Assembly (NCBI GenBank): GCA_016710285.1
Contig: JADJXR010000001.1
Coordinates: forward strand, 992,001-1,056,000
Reading direction: 5' to 3'
Origin: Chlorobiota bacterium
GTDB lineage: Bacteria > Bacteroidota > Ignavibacteria > OLB7
DNA length: 64,000 bases
Positions 1 through 8,633 of this stretch are shown here, piece after piece. Both the position numbers and the translations under genes were made by a program. Below the pieces are notes generated by a model. That model ran no database searches. It was not told where the DNA came from and saw only the letters and a program-made list of their open reading frames with translations. How positions within the stretch are numbered: the first letter of the stretch is position 1; each line of letters opens with the position of its first letter.

Positions 1-2550
1 TGGCGTGTACAGGTGGCATACGGCATCGCCACGGTGCATGCGGTTGTTTTCAATCACCACATTGGTAACATCGCGGTGGCCGTAGCGGGTGTCGGTTCCC
101 AGGTTGATTGCCGTCACGCAGTCGTTGAAGATGTTGTTGCCAATCAGCACGTCCTGGCCATTATCGCTGATGTTGACGGCGGTCTGAAGGCCGCAGCCGG
201 GGGTGTTCGGGTTGTTGTAGCCGTTGCCGTCGCAGTTAAACACGTTCCCGGTTACCTGAAAATTGCTGAGATATTTATCCCACGCCTTCAATCCGGTGGC
301 ATTGATATTTACAACATTATCACGGAACCGAATGTTCGGCCCATCCACATACCGCATGATAAATCCGCCAACGGAATCGAAGATATTCTGCTCCACCAAC
401 AAGTTTGGCGTGTACGAAGGTTGGATAGCAATGCTGGCAGAACCGGCGTCGCAAAATCGCCGCAAATTCTTGAAAGTGTTGTTGTGAATCCACCAATCCG
501 AACAACCGTTCAGCCCAGAGCATTTCAGCTTGATGAAGAGCGATGGAGTATCATGGCCGCACGTGTCCGGCTCAAAATTCTGGAGCGTTGCCCAAGCAAT
601 TTCAACATAGTCTGGACGCTGCGGAAATGCGGCTTCAATGGCGATGTTCCGCTCCCCTTGCCCATCTATCACAAACTGCTCGTCGGCAAGGTTCCCGTCG
701 GCATCGGTGTCCCATGCAATAATTTGATTGCGGCGGTCCGGCGCGGGGCCCCCGGCACGAACCACCACTTCCTCGTTGAAAACCCCTGCGCAACGGCAGC
801 GTATCCAATCGCTGTTGTTCCATTTGTCCACGCACTTCTGGATGGTGCGCAACGGAGCTTGCGGCGTTCCAGGGTTCAGGTCGCTTCCCCACGAAGCCAC
901 GTAGTAGTTTTTTGCCCCGTTGAATTCATCCGCCCCAATGTCCCAAGCCGCACCGTTTGGCCGCGGGTCCCCATCAATATCGGCAGCAAATTCCGATAGC
1001 GTTGCGCCACGGTCGGTTGCGCAAACGTCGGTATGAAGCAGCCGGAACACGCCACGCCCATCAATTTCATAGGAGGGTGAACAGAGCGTTGAGTTGCTAT
1101 CGTTCCCCGCCAGTGCTTGCCACGCGGCAAGGGTGCGCGCACGCCCCCAAGCGAATTTATCCACGGTGGAGAAGGTGTTGTGGTTGCTGACCCAGTTCGC
1201 TGGGGGTGGACCAATCCATATCCCGCTGGTGTTCAGCGTGAATTGCGCGTCGCGGATACCGCTGAAAATGTTGTTCACCAGCGTCACTCCGTTGGTCTGG
1301 TTCGCATACGGGGTTGTTCCGATTAACGCTTCATCAACCCGAACGCCCCACAGGAAACCATGCGTCGTGTTGTTGGCAAACGTGATGTTGTTGTTAAATG
1401 GATACGGGTGGCCAGAAGTAATATCCACTGCTGCGCCTTGCACCCAGCTTGTTGGGTTGGAAGTATTCAGGATAACGTTGTTCCGAAACGTCAGGTCCCG
1501 CACCTTGATTGCCGCGCCGTTTTTTATGGCCACCCCTCCTTTATCCTTGATAACGATTGGCGCAACATAGCGGTTCGTTACCCGCTCGCTTCTGCGAATG
1601 ATGTTCCCTTCCACCACGTGGTTGCTGTTGTCCCGTTCGCCGGTTTCGGGGGTGGTGCCGAAGTAGATACAGGTGACGCAGTCGTTGAACGTGTTGTTCC
1701 GAATAACGCTTCCCTGGATATTATCGCTGAAGTTGATGGCACTTTGCGGGCCGGTTGCACTGCTTCCCGGGGCGTTTACTCCGTTGCCGTCGCAGTTGAA
1801 CAGATTGCCGGAAATTTCTATTCCATCAATCGTTGCCGACGACGCACTGATCCCGGTCCCGACAATCCCAACGATATTGTTGCGGAACCGAATCCCCGCC
1901 CCTTGAATGTTCCCCATGATGAAGCCACCGATGGAGTCGAAACGGTTGGATTCCACCACCAGGTTTGGCGCGTTTGCGGGCTGAATCGCCACCTGCCCCG
2001 CCGCCACATTGCAGAACTGCGCAAGGTTCCCGAACGTGTTGTCGTGAACCAGCCAATCGGCACAACCGTCGGCTCCGTAGCAGTTCATGCGGATAAAATG
2101 CGCGCCGCTACTTCCCCCACACCCGCCATCGGGCTGATAGTTGCGGAACTCCACCCAACCGATTTCAACGTTATCGGGCCGCGCACCAATCGCAACGTCA
2201 ATGGCGATGTTGCGCGTTCCTTCTCCATCCAGCACAAACGTTTCGTCGCTTCGTATGCCATCGTTATCGGTGTCCCACGCCACCAATCCATTCCGTTGCA
2301 ATGGCGATATCCCCCCCTTGCGGATGATGACTTCCTCGTTAAAAACGCCGCTACAATGGCAGTTCACCTGCACCGTGTCGTTCCAAGTGCCGACGCATCG
2401 GCCAACGGTCCGGAACGGAAGCTCTGGCGTGCCAGGGTTGGTGTCGTTCCCTTCTGCCGAGGAGACATAGTAGTTGATTTGCGCCCTGCCCACCAGTGTG
2501 GCCAGCAGTAGCATCGGAAGGAGAATCGGAAGGAGAAATCGGATCTTCAT
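1..2550 (-). CDS. Secreted right-handed beta-helix protein made of two tandem modules (C-terminus beyond window)
   Basis: The reading frame is open from an ATG at 2550 to the window edge, giving at least 850 residues without a stop. Residues 1-24 form a signal peptide (MKIRFLLPILLPMLLLATL, ending near GRAQ). A module then opens with NYYVSS..GNDTNPGTPELPFRT, the N-terminal signature of DUF1565-like beta-helix proteins, and is followed by N-rich rungs (NNTF, ESNRF, RNNIV). It closes with DIGADEF at residues 537-543, which is where such proteins normally end. Here a second module starts at once (NYYVASWGSDLNPGTP, residue 548), offset exactly 522 residues from the first. Likely a cell-surface or secreted glycan-binding or structural protein; no catalytic residue was identified. 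The sorting signal, if any, lies outside the window. It is the last visible gene of a minus-strand run of secreted proteins. Confidence 0.85.
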   Translation of the reverse strand, partial: MKIRFLLPILLPMLLLATLVGRAQINYYVSSAEGNDTNPGTPELPFRTVGRCVGTWNDTVQVNCHCSGVFNEEVIIRKGGISPLQRNGLVAWDTDNDGIRSDETFVLDGEGTRNIAIDVAIGARPDNVEIGWVEFRNYQPDGGCGGSSGAHFIRMNCYGADGCADWLVHDNTFGNLAQFCNVAAGQVAIQPANAPNLVVESNRFDSIGGFIMGNIQGAGIRFRNNIVGIVGTGISASSATIDGIEISGNLFNCDGNGVNAPGSSATGPQSAINFSDNIQGSVIRNNTFNDCVTCIYFGTTPETGERDNSNHVVEGNIIRRSERVTNRYVAPIVIKDKGGVAIKNGAAIKVRDLTFRNNVILNTSNPTSWVQGAAVDITSGHPYPFNNNITFANNTTHGFLWGVRVDEALIGTTPYANQTNGVTLVNNIFSGIRDAQFTLNTSGIWIGPPPANWVSNHNTFSTVDKFAWGRARTLAAWQALAGNDSNSTLCSPSYEIDGRGVFRLLHTDVCATDRGATLSEFAADIDGDPRPNGAAWDIGADEFNGAKNYYVASWGSDLNPGTPQAPLRTIQKCVDKWNNSDWIRCRCAGVFNEEVVVRAGGPAPDRRNQIIAWDTDADGNLADEQFVIDGQGERNIAIEAAFPQRPDYVEIAWATLQNFEPDTCGHDTPSLFIKLKCSGLNGCSDWWIHNNTFKNLRRFCDAGSASIAIQPSYTPNLLVEQNIFDSVGGFIMRYVDGPNIRFRDNVVNINATGLKAWDKYLSNFQVTGNVFNCDGNGYNNPNTPGCGLQTAVNISDNGQDVLIGNNIFNDCVTAINLGTDTRYGHRDVTNVVIENNRMHRGDAVCHLYTP

Positions 2551-2868
2551 AGCTGCTCCGCAAAAGGTTGTGGACAGAAGGAGGTGGCAGCACCACGGTG
2601 CTTCGATCATGTAAAAAACGGGTTGCCGCATCGGTATCGCGCCAATCGCGGCATCAGTTCACGAAATAATGAGCCGGCAAAGGCAGAATGGGGAGCGGCC
2701 GGCAAAGGCCGCCCCCGCAATCAGCGTGGCGATCTGAAGGTACAGAGCACGTGGTGAAACCGGCGAAGCCGCTTTCGATTGTGGCCGGGATTGCTGGGAA
2801 TCACTCACTGTGGAACTCTGTGCTGCCAGCTTTGCATTGCCAGCTTTGTGCTGCCAGCAAGGCACGCA
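2551..2868. other. Gene-free spacer between the beta-helix and fibre genes
   Basis: No coding frame is convincing here. It holds a 14-bp triplicate next to the fibre gene stop, a small GCGGCC/GGCCGC hairpin (2695-2712, loop GGCAAA), and the presumed 5' region of the beta-helix gene. Confidence 0.5.
2824..2865. repeat. Three tandem 14-bp repeats (iteron-like)
   Basis: TGCCAGCTTTGCAT, TGCCAGCTTTGTGC and TGCCAGCAAGGCAC follow one another without gaps. All share TGCCAGC, and the first two share TGCCAGCTTTG. They lie 3 nt beyond the stop codon of the fibre gene. Function unknown; a protein-binding site or a simple slippage repeat are both possible. Confidence 0.6.
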
Positions 2869-5800
2869 TCACTTTGCTCGTAAATCGGGATTGTCAATCC
2901 GCAACTGCGTTCCTTTCCAATCGGGTTTGGACTCGATTCGGATTCCGCGCAGCAGTTTTTTTACTTCTTCCAACTCCGCTTGCAATGCCTTCACCTGTTT
3001 CTCCAATTCTTCCACGCGTCCGCTGCCGTCGCCGGTTGCTGCGCCAGTGGGGCGATTAAGCCGTGTGAAGTTTTCAAACAGGATGGAAATCTTCTTCCGT
3101 TTTGCTTGCTTTTCGATGCCGGTAACGTGGCTCCAATCCACTGGCTCGGCAGCGCGTGCAATGATGTAGCTGGTGTCGAATCGCCCGTTGTCGCGCATGG
3201 CATGGCCGGGGGTTGAGGAAGAGATAAGGTAATCGCCAATCGCGATTGCCCCAGCTTCATCGGTCACCCACATCTCTCCGTTGCCAACCGCCATCACCAA
3301 AAAAGGGTTTTCTTTATCCAGCTTCCGCGTGGACTCCTGCCGCGCCAAAAACGCGCCAAGAATGCGGGGGTCGTTTGGGCGGGTTGAAAGGGCAACGCCG
3401 TACAGGATTTCGGCATTGGGATTATCGCGCAGATATTGATTGTTCCCGGTAAGCGTGGCCAGCATTCCTTGCTGCGCGTCGGATTCGTTTTCCGGCAAGG
3501 CGTAGTGCGAACCGGTGAAGGCGTTGTAGGAAACGGTTGTCCCCGCAACGGAAATCGTTCCTTCTTCGGTTCCATCTTGGCGAATGCTGAGGATTGTCCC
3601 ATCGCTGGTGGTGCGGTTCAGCTCGGCAACGGTCGCGCTGGATATTTCAACATCAAGCCGTGCGCTTGGTGCGGTGGTTCCTATGCCCACATCGCCGTCA
3701 CCTTCGATGCGGACCCGCTCGGCAATGTCGTTTGCGGCGTTGACGGTTGCGAACGTCATCGCACTGGTGCGGCTTGCGTTGGTGGCGGTGGTCCAGATGG
3801 TGGCAATGCGCCCGGCATCTTGGTTTGCTGTGGAGTTAGACTCAAGCTGAAATTGAATCCCCGAGCCGAACCCCGCAGCAGGTGTTCCGGTTGAGGCGTG
3901 TTCAATCCGAAGCACGTTATCAATCACGTTGGTGGTGCTGTTTTCCAGCACGATATCTTGGCGTGCGGCCGGGGTTTCCGTACCGATGCCAACATCGCCA
4001 TCCCCTTCCACCACAAACGGCACGGCCCCACCGTAATAGAAAGCGCGGCGCGTTCCGCTCACCGTGCTGGGGATATTATCCACCTGGATGCCAGTGTAGT
4101 TTTGCACCGCACCGGTGCCGGTGATTAATGGCTGCTGGCTTTGCACGCCAATAAATGTTCCGATGTTGCCCGAGCTTTCAATCGTGGGACCGGTAAGCAA
4201 TCCGCGCCCCGTCGTCACGGTCCCGCCCGATGAGCTGGTGACCAGAGCCTGGACCCCATTGGCCGAACTCATCGTCCCCGTTCCGGACATCACTGTTTGG
4301 CCATAGAGGGCGCTGGTAAGTGTCGAGGTTCCAGAGGAAGCATGGTTCACATTGGCTTGAAGCCCGCGTAGCTCGGCAACGGTGGATGTGTTGTGGTTGG
4401 CCAAGCGAACAAACCGGCTGATTGCCTTTGCGTTCGCCATGCTTGCCGTGCCAGCAACCACTGTGCTGTCGAACGCCATTGTTGCGTGGTAGCCAGCACT
4501 GGTTGCGCCGGATGGATTGATCTGCTGCGAAGTTTTCACACCAATGGAGTTCGTCCAGCTGGTGATGGTTTGCGTTGGGTCGGTGATGTCGGGGGTGGTG
4601 ATCTCCACATACGAAACCGGTGCCGATGTGCCGATGCCGATATCCCCGTTCCCTTCAATAATTACTGGGCGATTCTTCCCTGTGCCGTCGTAAAAAAATG
4701 CGCGCCGGTTGCCCGCCACCACGTCGGGGTTGATATCCTCGATATGCACGCCAGTGTAATTGGCAACCGTCCCGCTACCGGCGATAAACGGCTCGATGGA
4801 ACGTAGCCCAACAAAATTTGTGATGTTTCCGGTGCTGCTGATAAATGGGCGCGCCGATACGCCGGTGGCATTGGTGATTGTTCCGCCACCTCCATTGGTA
4901 ATGATCGCCGCGTACCCTATTCCATTGGTTACTGTGCCGATGCCAGTTAACCCTGGGTTGGAGTAGAATCCAACAGCTTCATTCAAGGTTCCACTTCCAG
5001 CCTGCACCGCGTTCCCCTGAAATGCCCGAAGCGTTGCAATGGCGTTGTTATTGAAGTTGCGGATGTTCGAGAATCGCCCGATGAATGTTCCCGAGGCAAG
5101 GTTGCTGGTTCCGATAACCGCGACGCTATCGAACGCAGAAACCGCATGATACCCCACCCCAGTTGCTGCCGAAGGATTGATTACCTGCGACAACTTCAAT
5201 CCAATCGAGGGGGTCCAATCCGTGGTAGTCTGGGTAGAACTGGTGATGGTCGGCGCGGAAATCTCCATAAATGGAATAGGTGTGGATGTCCCGATTCCAA
5301 CCTTGCCGCTGGTGAACAACGCTGCGTAGTTCGTCCCCCCGCCCGATGCTTCCACGCTTAATCCCGTCGCCGTCCCCGTGCCGTTGGCCACCGCACGTAC
5401 CGAAAGCCCGCTGGCACTTGCGTTGGCTCCGCTTTCTGAGGCTATCCGTGCCCCAAGCGCAGCCGTCCCCGACCCCAGCGCGCTGTAGGCAACATCGAAC
5501 AACCGGCTGCTTGCTCCAGCAGTCACCTGCGCCGATGCCACGTTGTAGCGAACGTACGTTCCCGTCAACAACGTCCCCGGATCGGCCCACACAGGCACCC
5601 CTCCGGAAAGTGATAGGATCGCCCCATCGGCCCCTGCGCTCAACCAGTTTGTGGTCCCCGTGCCGTTGGTTGTGAACAGCAATGCCCCCATTCCCGGCCC
5701 GGCGGCCGGCATCTCCACGGTGTAATTGCTGCCGATGCCGCCGGAAGGGCTGCGCAAGGTGATCCGCTTGCCGGTGTTGTCCTGCAGCTGAATGCCGGGG

Positions 5801-5898
5801 TTGAACGGCGTAGGCGTTTGCCCCGCGGCTTCCCCCAACGTTATCGCCACGGCCAGAAACGCCGGAAGGATAGATCGAAGATATTCGTGCTGCCTCAT
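2869..5898 (-). CDS. Large secreted fibre-like protein with duplicated GIGT module, autoprocessing-like C-terminal domain and terminal coiled coil
   Basis: 1009 residues from the ATG at 5898, which opens a signal peptide (LPAFLAVAITLGEAAGQ). An in-frame start at 6018 would only add 40 residues without signal character. Residues 30-200 are G/S/T-rich. Two copies of a ~216-residue module follow (201-420 and 421-636), each beginning GIGTS.P and sharing W(T)xSIG, INPS.AT and GYHA motifs. Further VGIGT motifs sit near 637 and 738. Residues ~770-945 (YNAFTGSHYA, NPFLVMAVGNGEMWV, SSSTPGHAM, ISILFENF) resemble the C-terminal modules of phage tail spikes and bacterial fibres that act as intramolecular chaperones. 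Residues 960-985 form a leucine/glutamate coiled coil suited to trimerisation. No T9SS tail is visible. Probably a trimeric surface fibre; function inferred. Confidence 0.75.
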   Translation of the reverse strand: MRQHEYLRSILPAFLAVAITLGEAAGQTPTPFNPGIQLQDNTGKRITLRSPSGGIGSNYTVEMPAAGPGMGALLFTTNGTGTTNWLSAGADGAILSLSGGVPVWADPGTLLTGTYVRYNVASAQVTAGASSRLFDVAYSALGSGTAALGARIASESGANASASGLSVRAVANGTGTATGLSVEASGGGTNYAALFTSGKVGIGTSTPIPFMEISAPTITSSTQTTTDWTPSIGLKLSQVINPSAATGVGYHAVSAFDSVAVIGTSNLASGTFIGRFSNIRNFNNNAIATLRAFQGNAVQAGSGTLNEAVGFYSNPGLTGIGTVTNGIGYAAIITNGGGGTITNATGVSARPFISSTGNITNFVGLRSIEPFIAGSGTVANYTGVHIEDINPDVVAGNRRAFFYDGTGKNRPVIIEGNGDIGIGTSAPVSYVEITTPDITDPTQTITSWTNSIGVKTSQQINPSGATSAGYHATMAFDSTVVAGTASMANAKAISRFVRLANHNTSTVAELRGLQANVNHASSGTSTLTSALYGQTVMSGTGTMSSANGVQALVTSSSGGTVTTGRGLLTGPTIESSGNIGTFIGVQSQQPLITGTGAVQNYTGIQVDNIPSTVSGTRRAFYYGGAVPFVVEGDGDVGIGTETPAARQDIVLENSTTNVIDNVLRIEHASTGTPAAGFGSGIQFQLESNSTANQDAGRIATIWTTATNASRTSAMTFATVNAANDIAERVRIEGDGDVGIGTTAPSARLDVEISSATVAELNRTTSDGTILSIRQDGTEEGTISVAGTTVSYNAFTGSHYALPENESDAQQGMLATLTGNNQYLRDNPNAEILYGVALSTRPNDPRILGAFLARQESTRKLDKENPFLVMAVGNGEMWVTDEAGAIAIGDYLISSSTPGHAMRDNGRFDTSYIIARAAEPVDWSHVTGIEKQAKRKKISILFENFTRLNRPTGAATGDGSGRVEELEKQVKALQAELEEVKKLLRGIRIESKPDWKGTQLRIDNPDLRAK

Positions 5899-6053
5899 GT
5901 GCTGCTGGTGCTGTCGGTGTGAAAAAGTTCGCGCAAAAAATTTCGGCATCGCTATTGCCGGCATATACCGGACTGATGCTCCGCGTTGGAAGGAGAAAGA
6001 GGAAAACCCGCAGAGCATCAGTCCATGATAATGCTGCCGATGGTGACGCCGAC

Positions 6054-6779
6054 TTACGGATTCATGCAGATGATGTTAGCCGTGCAGTTTGCTGGCGGCA
6101 AGCCGTTCAAAGCAAAGCTGAACGTGTTGGTTCCGGTGTCAACGCCGGTGATGGTGGCCCAGTATTGGGTTCCATCGGTTCCATTTTGGATGGTGATTGT
6201 AATCACCGACCCCGCTGCCAGCGTGAAGCCCGTTGGCGCGGCAACCCCGGTGTACACATCTTGCCCGTCGGTTAGCCCAAAGCGGCGGGAGTTGATGGTG
6301 TTTGCAATGCTGGCAGCAATCGTGATGGAGCCAGCTGCGTTCGTCACCGTGATTCCGGTTCCGGCAGTGATGGTCCCCAGCGTGTAGCCGGTGCCGTTGC
6401 CAATCAGCAGTTGGCCGTTGGTTGGCGTGGTGGCCAGCCCCGTTCCGCCATTGCTGATGTTCAGCGTGCCGGTGACGTCGCCGCCGGCACCGTTCGATGC
6501 CAAGTTCACCGCCCCAACAGCAACGTCCAAAATGCCGCTGCCAAAACTTGTCCCGCGCAACACGCCGGTGCTGCTTGGGCGTGCAAACCGCATGGTTGCG
6601 TTGCCGCCGCTTCCGGTCACGTAGTCGCCCGGATTCGATTGCATAATCAGGCCGTTCGATGGGTTCGTTCCCCCACCTTGCTGAAGTTTGATGCTGCTGA
6701 ATGGTGTCTGTGCCGAAACCGACAGTGTGAGTCCGATCAGGGCAATTCCCATCCCTGCAAGTGTTTTCATTGCCTTCAT
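6054..6779 (-). CDS. Small secreted tail-fibre-like protein
   Basis: About 241 residues from the ATG at 6779, chosen because it directly precedes a signal peptide (MKTLAGMGIALIGLTLSVSAQ). A longer frame starts at 6902 but lacks signal features. The body contains NISNGGTGLATTPTNGQLLIG and TAGTGITVTNAAGSITI, which are the GGTG and GTG-ITV motifs typical of phage tail-fibre and collar proteins and of many Bacteroidota secreted proteins. The C-terminus is a strand-rich ~90-residue segment ending ANCTANIICMNP with two cysteines that could pair. It is co-directional with fibre genes on both sides and so probably contributes to the same structure. No enzymatic motif seen. Confidence 0.7.
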   Translation of the reverse strand: MKAMKTLAGMGIALIGLTLSVSAQTPFSSIKLQQGGGTNPSNGLIMQSNPGDYVTGSGGNATMRFARPSSTGVLRGTSFGSGILDVAVGAVNLASNGAGGDVTGTLNISNGGTGLATTPTNGQLLIGNGTGYTLGTITAGTGITVTNAAGSITIAASIANTINSRRFGLTDGQDVYTGVAAPTGFTLAAGSVITITIQNGTDGTQYWATITGVDTGTNTFSFALNGLPPANCTANIICMNP

Positions 6780-6911
6780 TGGTGCGTACCTCTGTTTGAT
6801 TGGTGTATTGAACAGTGAGCCGTCTTTTAGCTCATTTTCTGATGTCTGTACCTTTGGTTGTCTTCCCCTGCCTCTACACAGGTCTGGCTTGAGGTTGGCC
6901 ACGGTCTGCTG

Positions 6912-7826
6912 CTATTTATCAATCACATATTTCAGGCTTCCGGTTGCCGTTGGATAGAATCCACCGAACGTCACAAGGAAGCCAACGCCAGGAGTGATGG
7001 AGGTTACTGAAGCGGTGATGGTCTGCCCGCTGGGATCGGAGATGGAGATTACAACGTTGGCCCCGGCGGTCACCAGTGGGTTGTTGACCATCAGCGTGGT
7101 GGCCTCGAAGGGAATCGGAACGGTCCCGGAAATCCCGCCATCGAACGTCACCCAATTCGGCGCGCCTGGCGTTCCGGCGTTGTACTCGAACTGCTGCGTG
7201 GTGGTGTTGAAAAGGATCAGCGAGGTTGCCGGCCCGGCGATGTTATCCCGTTCGGTGGTTGTCACGCGGGGGAGCAATACCCCCTGCGACGAAGAGGAGA
7301 AATCGGCAACTGCCGAAGGGGATGGCGATGGAGTTCCAACCCCTAACGAACCGTTTGGGGCAATGCGCATCCGCTCGATATTGTTGGTGCGGAACACCAG
7401 CGGCTGCGGGTCGGTGGTGCCCACAAAGTTGATTGCCGGGTTCGTCCCGCTGTTCCCGGTAAGGGACCATCCAACGTTGTTGATATTGATCCCCGACAAA
7501 AACGGGACCCAGTTCGGGATCAGCGGCGTTCCGGCGTTGTACTCGAACTGGTTTGCTGTTGTGTTAAAAATCAGAAGAGTGGTTGCGGGCTGATAGATGG
7601 CGTTCCGCTGCGTGGCGGTCATCCGTGGCAACAGCAACCCGGCATGGAAGGAGGTGATATCCAACGCGGCGGAGATGTCGGGGCGCAAGGTCCCAACCCC
7701 CATGTGGCCGTAGATATCGGACATTGGGCTTGGCGAAATGCCGGGGGTTGGTTGCGCTGATGCGATGATGCTGGCGGTCCCCCACAGGAAGGGAATCAGC
7801 CAGCGGCGTGTTGCTGGGATCATCAT
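6912..7826 (-). CDS. Secreted fibre-like protein with two LLPRMT/FEYNAGT repeats
   Basis: 304 residues with an N-terminal signal peptide (RRWLIPFLWGTASIIASAQ). Two copies of a ~105-residue unit are visible. The first reads GLLLPRMTATQRNAI then TTLLIFNTTANQFEYNAGT; the second reads GVLLPRVTTTERDNI then TSLILFNTTTQQFEYNAGT. This motif pair is common in Bacteroidota secreted proteins annotated as tail-fibre or structural. Between the repeats are MGVGTLRPD and SLGVGTPSP, relatives of the GIGT motifs in the neighbouring 1009-residue protein. The C-terminal 70 residues form another strand-rich domain that resembles the end of the adjacent small fibre protein (both describe a GSVITI/ANVVISI...GT-F pattern). 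Role inferred as a surface fibre subunit. Confidence 0.75.
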   Translation of the reverse strand: MMIPATRRWLIPFLWGTASIIASAQPTPGISPSPMSDIYGHMGVGTLRPDISAALDITSFHAGLLLPRMTATQRNAIYQPATTLLIFNTTANQFEYNAGTPLIPNWVPFLSGININNVGWSLTGNSGTNPAINFVGTTDPQPLVFRTNNIERMRIAPNGSLGVGTPSPSPSAVADFSSSSQGVLLPRVTTTERDNIAGPATSLILFNTTTQQFEYNAGTPGAPNWVTFDGGISGTVPIPFEATTLMVNNPLVTAGANVVISISDPSGQTITASVTSITPGVGFLVTFGGFYPTATGSLKYVIDK

Positions 7827-8000
7827 TGACGTTGCTGAAATGCCGGGTTCTACCAGCCGATAGCCTTCTGTAGCAGTCTTCTGTAGCTTCGTTGCTATCG
7901 GCCATTACGTCAATTCCAGAAAGTGCCCCTTGCCTGCATCCTCGGCTGACCAGGTCCTCTTGGTTAAAGAAGCCTTGTTGCGTTGCTAACTCCGACACCT

Positions 8001-8276
8001 TCAGCCCCGCCCCTGCAATCGCCCCCCGCAAGCAGTGCAGAACCATGCAATTGGATGATCTATCCATGCACCGCAGTTGCAGCGTGGCGGGCTTGTCTGG
8101 CCGTTGCAGGCCAAGCATTGCCCGGTTTCGCAGAAGCTGACCAACCGCCCACAGTTGGCGCAGTACCGAAGGTTTTCAATGGCTGAAATGTTGGCGGGAA
8201 GACTCACGGTTGCTGGTGTCATGTCTGCTGCAAAAAGGTTCGGTTCGCCCCTGTTTACTTGGCAGCCATTTCGCAT
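8001..8276 (-). CDS. Small double zinc-ribbon protein
   Basis: 91 residues. After an N-terminal tail it carries CANCG, FCETGQCLAC, RCNCG and FCTACG, which gives two closely spaced zinc-ribbon knuckles of the DZANK/zinc-ribbon type in the C-terminal 55 residues. Cysteine spacing, not homology, is the evidence. An internal ATG at 8222 is an equally good start. It lies upstream of, and co-directional with, the fibre genes, 174 nt from the first. Zinc ribbons of this size often mediate protein or nucleic-acid contacts; no specific role can be given. An overlapping minus frame at 7564-8118 lacks any recognisable feature and was not preferred. Confidence 0.5.
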   Translation of the reverse strand: MRNGCQVNRGEPNLFAADMTPATVSLPANISAIENLRYCANCGRLVSFCETGQCLACNGQTSPPRCNCGAWIDHPIAWFCTACGGRLQGRG

Positions 8277-8633
8277 GATCGTGGCGTTGTCCCTGTACCT
8301 TGCTGGAATCTGCCGGACAAGGTAATGGCAGGGCGCACCAGAAGCAGGGGGGGACGCATCAGTGGATTTCAGCAGCGCATCAGTTGCCCCGCAGAACCCG
8401 CATCACTTCCGTTTCCATACTCAGTTTCTCATTTCAACTTTTCATTTCCCCCCTTTCAATTCTGCACCAATACCAGAACGGCGCGCCAGGCTACCGATAG
8501 CCAAGCACGCCGTTGGAACGCCGTTCACCCGCTCTTCCCCCCGTTCATTCTTGCTCCCTTTGCGGGTCTTCGGGGGGAACGGGGTTATATTCGCCCCAGC
8601 ACTTCCATTCAGCCGAACGTTACCGATCTGGCC
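8277..8633. other. Gene-free leader region upstream of the 8634 gene
   Basis: No coding frame is supported. An inverted repeat CCCCGTTC (8539-8546) / GAACGGGG (8577-8584) sits directly before a TATATT sequence (8586-8591), 43 nt ahead of the downstream ATG. This could be an operator-promoter, but there is only one example. Confidence 0.4.

Noticed and set aside
13..2511. Two long plus-strand open frames (13-999 and 1360-2511)
   Set aside because: They lie antisense to, and in codon register with, the beta-helix gene. Their translations have no signal or domain, while the minus frame has a signal peptide, DUF1565 motif and NN-rich rungs.
2869..7826. Prophage or contractile-tail remnant
   Set aside because: Only fibre-like modules were found, each with a signal peptide. 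No capsid, portal, terminase, sheath, baseplate, lysis or integrase gene is present.
7564..8118. 184-codon minus-strand frame overlapping the zinc-ribbon ORF and fibre gene
   Set aside because: It overlaps a well-supported secreted fibre gene and has no recognisable motif; the alternative frame carries the zinc-ribbon cysteines.
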